NCBI GenBank assembly: GCA_030248225.1 | Contig: JASANE010021011.1 | Coordinates: 46,357 to 110,356 of the forward strand | Direction: 5' to 3' | DNA: 64,000 nucleotides | Source: Trileptium ribeirensis | Lineage: Eukaryota > Nematoda > Enoplea > Enoplida > Thoracostomopsidae | Shown: positions 58,901-64,000 of the stretch, piece by piece | Layout of the letters: each line of letters starts with the position of its first letter | Numbering within the stretch: position 1 is the first letter of the stretch | The notes under the pieces: model-generated | What the model saw: the letters and a program-made list of their open reading frames with translations, nothing else | Database searches by the model: none | What the model was told of the DNA's origin: nothing | Position numbers and translations under genes: made by a program

Positions 58901-61900
58901 GTCTTCAAATATGTAGCAATAGATATTCATGGAATTAAGTATTGAACAGATACGGTTGGGAGTGCAGTAGTAACATTGGTTTGTGTGTTCGAATCAATGA
59001 ACTCGCCTTATTTTATATGTGTTAGATTCGTCAAATGACCAAACCTAAAGCATTCATACGTTTATCCAATAGGCCCGATCGTGCAGAGTGTATTTATTGA
59101 TATTAATTACATTCCATTCTTCAGACGACGTTATATGCAGAGCCTGCCAAGTGGAAAAGTATGCCACACGTTGACGACTATGGCAGAATATGGATATGTC
59201 CATGTCTTCAAATATGTAGCAGTAGATAATGGAATTACGTATTTAACAGATGAGCATCCACTGTTAAAATTGGTTTGCGTGTTCGAAACGATGAGACACA
59301 CTCGACTTATTTTGTATGTTTTAGATTCTTCAAATGATCAAACCTAACGCATTTCATACGTTTATCTAATAGGCCCGATCTTGCAGAGTGTACGTATTGT
59401 TATTAATTACATCCCATTCTTTAGACGACGTTATATGCAGAGCCTGTCAAGTAAAAAATATGCCAAACGTTGCCGACTATGGCAGAATATGGAAATGGTC
59501 TTGTCTTCAAATATGTAGCAATAGATATTCATGGAATTAAGTATTGAACAGATAAGGTTGGGAGTGCAGTAGTAACATTGGTTTGTGTCTTCGAATCAAT
59601 GAACTCGCCTTATTTTATATGTTTTAGATTCGTCAAATGACCAAACCTAAAGCATTCATACGTTTATCCAATAGGCCCGATCGTGTAGAGTGTATTTATT
59701 GAGTTTAATTACATCCCATTCTTCAGACGACGTTATATGCAGAGTCTGTTAAGTGAAAAACTATGCCACACGTTGACGACTATGGCAGAATATGAAAATG
59801 GTCATGTCTTCAAATATGTAGCAGTAGATAATGGAATTAAGTATTGAACAGATAATGTTGGGCATCCACTATTAATACTGGTTTGCGTGTTTGAAACAAT
59901 GAGACAAACTCGACTTATTTTATATGTTTTAGATCCTTCAAATGACCAAACCTAAAGCATTTCATACGTTTATCTAATAGGCCCGATCGTGCAGAGTGTA
60001 CGTATTGTTATTAATTGCATCCCACTCTTCAGACGACGTTATACGCAGAGCCTGTCAAGTGAAGCAATATGCCACACGTTTCTGACTATGGCAGAATATG
60101 GAAATGGTCATGTCTTCAAATTTGTAGCAGTAGATATTCATGGAATTAAGTATTGAACAGATACGGTTGGGGGTCCACTAGTAACATTGGTTTGTGTGTT
60201 CGAAACAATGAGACAAACTCCCGATCGTGCAGAGTGTACGTATTGTTATTAATTACATCCCACTCTTCAGACGACGTTATACGCAGAGCCTGTCAAGTAA
60301 AAAATATGCCACACGTTGCCGACTATGGCAGAATATGGAAATGGTCATGTCTTCAAATATGTAGCAATAGGTATTCATGGAATTAAGTATTGAACAGATT
60401 CCGTTGGGAGTCCAGTAGTAACATTGGCTTGTGTGTTGGAATCAATGAACTCGCTTATTTTATATGTTTTAGATTCGTCAAATGACCAAACCTAAAGCAT
60501 TCATACGTTCATCCAATGGCTCGATCTTGCAGAGTGTATTTATTGATATTAATTACATCCCATTCTTCAGACGACGTTATATGCAGAGCCTGTCAAGTGG
60601 AAAACTATGCCACACGTTGACGACTATGGCAGAATATGGATATGTCCATGTCTTCAAATATGTAGCAGTAGATAATGGAATTACGTATTGAACAGATGAT
60701 CATCCACTGTTAAAATTGGTTTGCGTGTTCGAAACAGTGAGACAAACTCGACCAAACCTAAACCATTTCATACGTTTATCCAATAGGCCCGATCTTGTAG
60801 AGTGTATTTATTGAGTTTAATTATATCCCATTCTTCAGACGACGTTATATGCAGAGCCTGTCAAGCAAAAAACTATGCCAAACGTTGACGACTATGGCAG
60901 AGTATGAAAATGACCATGTCTTCAAATATGTAGCAGTAGACAATGAAATTATGTATTGAACAATTATTGTTGGGCGTCCACTATTAACATTGGTTTGCGT
61001 GTTCTAAACGACGAGAAAAACTAGACTTATTTTATATGTTTTAGGTTCGTCAAATGACCAAACATAAACCATTTCATACGTTTATCCAATAGGCCCGATC
61101 GTGTAGAGTGGACGTATTGTTATTAATTACATCCCATTCTTCAGTCGACGTTATATGCAGAGCCTGTCAAGTGGAAAAGTATGCCACACGTTGACGACTA
61201 TGGCAGTATATGGATATGTCCATGTCTTCAAATATGTAGTAGTAGATAATGGAATTACATATTGAACAGAAGAGCATCCACTGTTAAAATTGGTTTGAGT
61301 GTTCGAAACAGTCAGACAAACTCCACCAAACCTAAACCTTTTCATACTTTTATCCAATAGGCCCGATCGTGTAGAGTGTACGTATAGTTATTAATTACAT
61401 CCCATTCTTCAGACGACGTTATATGCAGAGCCTGTCAAGTAAAAAATATGCCACACGTTGCCGACTATGGCAGAATATGGAAATGGTCATGTCTTCAAAT
61501 ATGTAGCAATAGATATTCATGGAATTAAGCATTGAACAGATACGGTTGGGAGTCCAGTAGTAACATTGGTTTGTGTGTTGGAATCAATGAACTCGCTTAT
61601 TTTATATGTTTTAGATTCGTCAAATGACCAAACCTAAAGCATTCATACGTTTATCCAATATGCCCAATCGTGCAGAGTCTATTTATTGATATTAATATAT
61701 CCTATTCTTTAGACGATGTTATATGCAGGGTCTGTCAAGTGAAAAACCATGCCGCACGTTGACAACTCTGGCAGAATATGGAAATGTCCATGTTTTCAAA
61801 TATGTAGCTGTTAGTAGATAATGGAATTAAGTATTGAACAGATACGGTTGAACGTCCACTATTAACATTGGTTTGCGTGTTCGAAACAGTGACTCGCCTT

Positions 61901-62127
61901 ATTTTATATGTGTTTGATTCGACAAATGACCAAACCTAAACCATTTCATACGTTTATCTAATAGGCCCGATCTTGTAGAGTGTATTTATTGAGTTTAATT
62001 ATATCCCATTCTTCAGACGACGTTATATGCAGAGCCTGTCAAGCAAAAAACTATGCCAAACGTTGACGACTATGGCAGAGTATGAAAATGACCATGTCTT
62101 CAAATATGTAGCAGTAGACAATGAAAT
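55930..62127 (+). repeat. Satellite array, ~268-bp and ~302-bp monomers
   Basis: The landmark 'ttatt(gatatt/gttatt/gagttt)aatta' recurs at 55985, 56231, 56537, 56842, 57117, 57421, 57694, 57962, 58229, 58497, 58797, 59099, 59399, 59701, 60007, 60245, 60545, 60814, 61119, 61387, 61689 and 61992. Most spacings are 267-275 or 300-306. The longer class carries an extra segment with 'cttattttatatgttttaga' and 'caaatgacc'. Every unit has 'gttatatgcagagcctgtca', 'cacacgttg.cgactatggc', 'catgtcttcaaatatgtagc' and 'aattggtttgcgtgttcgaa'. Frames such as 58034-58498 only translate the repeat. Confidence 0.95.
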
Positions 62128-64000
62128 GGTTTAGGTTTGGTCGAGTTTGTCTCACTGTTTTGAACACGCAAACCAATTTTAACAGTGGATGATCATATAT
62201 ACAATACGTAATTCCATTCTACTGCTACATACGTGGACATATCCATATTCTGCCATAGTTCAACATGTGTTCACTTGACAGGCTCTGCATAGTGTGACGT
62301 CGTCTGAAGAATGGGATGTAATTAATATAGAATAAATACACTCTGCCACATAGGCCTATTGGATAAAAGTATAATATGAATACTTTAGGTTTGGTCATTT
62401 GCACAATCTAAAACATATAAAATAAGCGAGTTGAGTAATTCCAACACACAGCAAAAACCAAATGTACTGTAAACTTTTTGTGTTCAAAATGTTGAATTGC
62501 AGTAAAAAATATATTGTACATGATTGACATGGCGGTCTCGTAGTCGGCAAGGCGTGTGGTGTGTTTTACTTTGACAGGCATAATAACGTCAAAAATCCCC
62601 CCTTTTTGGATGTAATTAATAACTATGTAACTACTTACACGATGGGGCCTATTGATAAAAGTTGAAATGTTTAGGTTTGGTGGGGTCTCGTTTGTTTCGA
62701 ACACTAAAACACAATTTTAACAGTAAATACTCTTTCTGTTCAATATGTAATTCCCATTATCTATTACTACATATTTGAAGACATGGACATATAGGTATAT
62801 CCATGACATGTGGTTTCGGCTTGACAGGCTCTGCGGTATAACGTCAACTGGAAGAATGGGGAGAATACAGTAATAACGAGATAGTCCCACTACACGATCG
62901 GGGCCTATTGGATAAACATATTGATTGCGTTCCACTTTGTCGTTTGAAGAAAATTGTAAAACATATAAAAATACAGTCGAGTTTTTGTTTCATTGTTTCG
63001 AACGCGCGACACATGGACCAACCGTGTCTGGTCAAAAAAACTAATTCCATGAATATCCTCTGTGCAAATTTGAAGACGTGACCATTTTTCATATTCTGCC
63101 ACAGTCGGCAACCGTGACAGCCTCCCGTGCATTCTGGAGGGAGAATGCGATATAATTAAACTCAAATCAATACCGCTCTCATCGGGGCCTATGGATGAAC
63201 GTATGAAATGGTTTTAGTTTGGTCGAGTTTGTCTGCCTGTTGGAACTACACAACTTCCGATTTTAACAGTGGATGCTCCTGTGTTTCAATAATTAATTCC
63301 ATTATCTATTGCTACATATTTGAAGACATGAACATATCTATATACTGCATAGTCGTCAACATGTGGTTAAACATTTCCCCACTTGGCGGGCTACGTTATA
63401 ACGCGTCTGAGAAGGGAGAATGGGATGTAATTAATATCAATAAATCTCCGAGTGCGACCATTGGATGAACGTATGAATGTTAGGTTTGGTCATTTGACAA
63501 ATCTAAAACATATCAAAATAAGCAGTTCATCATTCCAACACACAAGCCAAATGTTACTACTGGACTACAACGGAATCTGTCCAATACTTAATTCCATGAA
63601 TACCTATTGCTACATATTTGAAGACATGGGGCCTTTCCAAATTGTTGCCATGATATGGCATATTTTTTACTTGACAGGCTCTTACATTGTAACATTCATT
63701 CTGAAATCAATCTAATTAATAATTTACGGTACAATAGGGAGACTGTAGTTGTTGAACACACAACCAATGTTACTAGTGGAGACCCCGACCGTATCTGTCA
63801 AATCTAATTCAGTGAATATCTACTGCTCAAATTTGAAAACCAGCCCGTTTAGGTATTCTGCCTCGTTGTGGCATCATACTTCCACTTTTGACAGGCTCTG
63901 CGTAAGCGTTAACATATCAAAAGTGGGATGCAATTAATAACAATACGTACACTTTCTGCACGATCGGGCTGATAAACGTATGAAATGATTTGAGCGATAA
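62128..64000 (-). repeat. Same satellite, inverted and poorly conserved
   Basis: From 62128 the monomers run in the opposite direction ('ggtttaggtttggtcgagtt', 'gaacacgcaaaccaatttta', 'gacaggctctgca', 'cgtcgtctgaagaatgggat'). Mismatches and indels are much denser than in the forward array and increase toward the window end. The frames here are shadows of the repeat. Confidence 0.85.

Noticed and set aside
55930..64000. Many 60-154-codon frames in the satellite
   Set aside because: All translate the same monomer in one frame or its complement. No independent sign of coding.

Overview
The window looks like nuclear DNA of an invertebrate animal, probably marine. It is AT-rich and CpG is not obviously depleted. 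Long prokaryote-style reading frames are absent, candidate exons carry GT/AG splice signals, and most of the recognisable content is transposable elements and tandem repeats. I cannot name the species; a tunicate or similar invertebrate would fit, but that is a guess.

The best host gene is a globin-like gene on the minus strand with two exons, 37545-37763 and 33247-33510. They are joined in the same phase across an intron of about 4.0 kb that has collected repeats, and the position expected for the proximal haem histidine is not histidine. A 237-codon minus-strand ORF (40041-40754) of unknown function is the longest frame in the window; its first ~200 bases are duplicated in decayed form just upstream. 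Several short exon-like pieces carry acceptors or poly(A) signals (7863-8062, 42560-42742, 44749-45068, 45504-45690, 50165-50299, 53231-53511) but cannot be assigned.

Mobile elements, left to right: a small inverted-repeat element (719-938); a ~1.1 kb foldback element (8711-9844); decayed Ty3/gypsy sequence (gag-like 18050, env-like 19826-21131, pol 21930-23300) with a CR1/L2-like LINE end on the opposite strand between gag and env; a second retropepsin-like fragment (25861-26052); a tRNA-derived SINE (38440-38654); a ~4.1 kb interval with ~400 bp inverted ends (41966-46077); a ~3.1 kb interval with short inverted ends and repeated CTGCGGGTAAT-type motifs (46717-49850); and a complete non-autonomous hAT element with an exact 8-bp target duplication (51420-52928).

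Tandem repeats: a ~340-bp family folded into a palindrome (2985-4840), an ~80-bp minisatellite (12128-12375), a composite satellite of four related monomer types (12901-15935), a 177-bp repeat (35250-35910) whose whole element has a second copy at 5300-6250, a GC-rich minisatellite (38750-39160), and a large ~268/~302-bp satellite from ~55930 to the window end that reverses direction at 62121-62127. Much of 23.9-30.8 kb is more GC-balanced and full of perfect hairpins but yields little recognisable protein.
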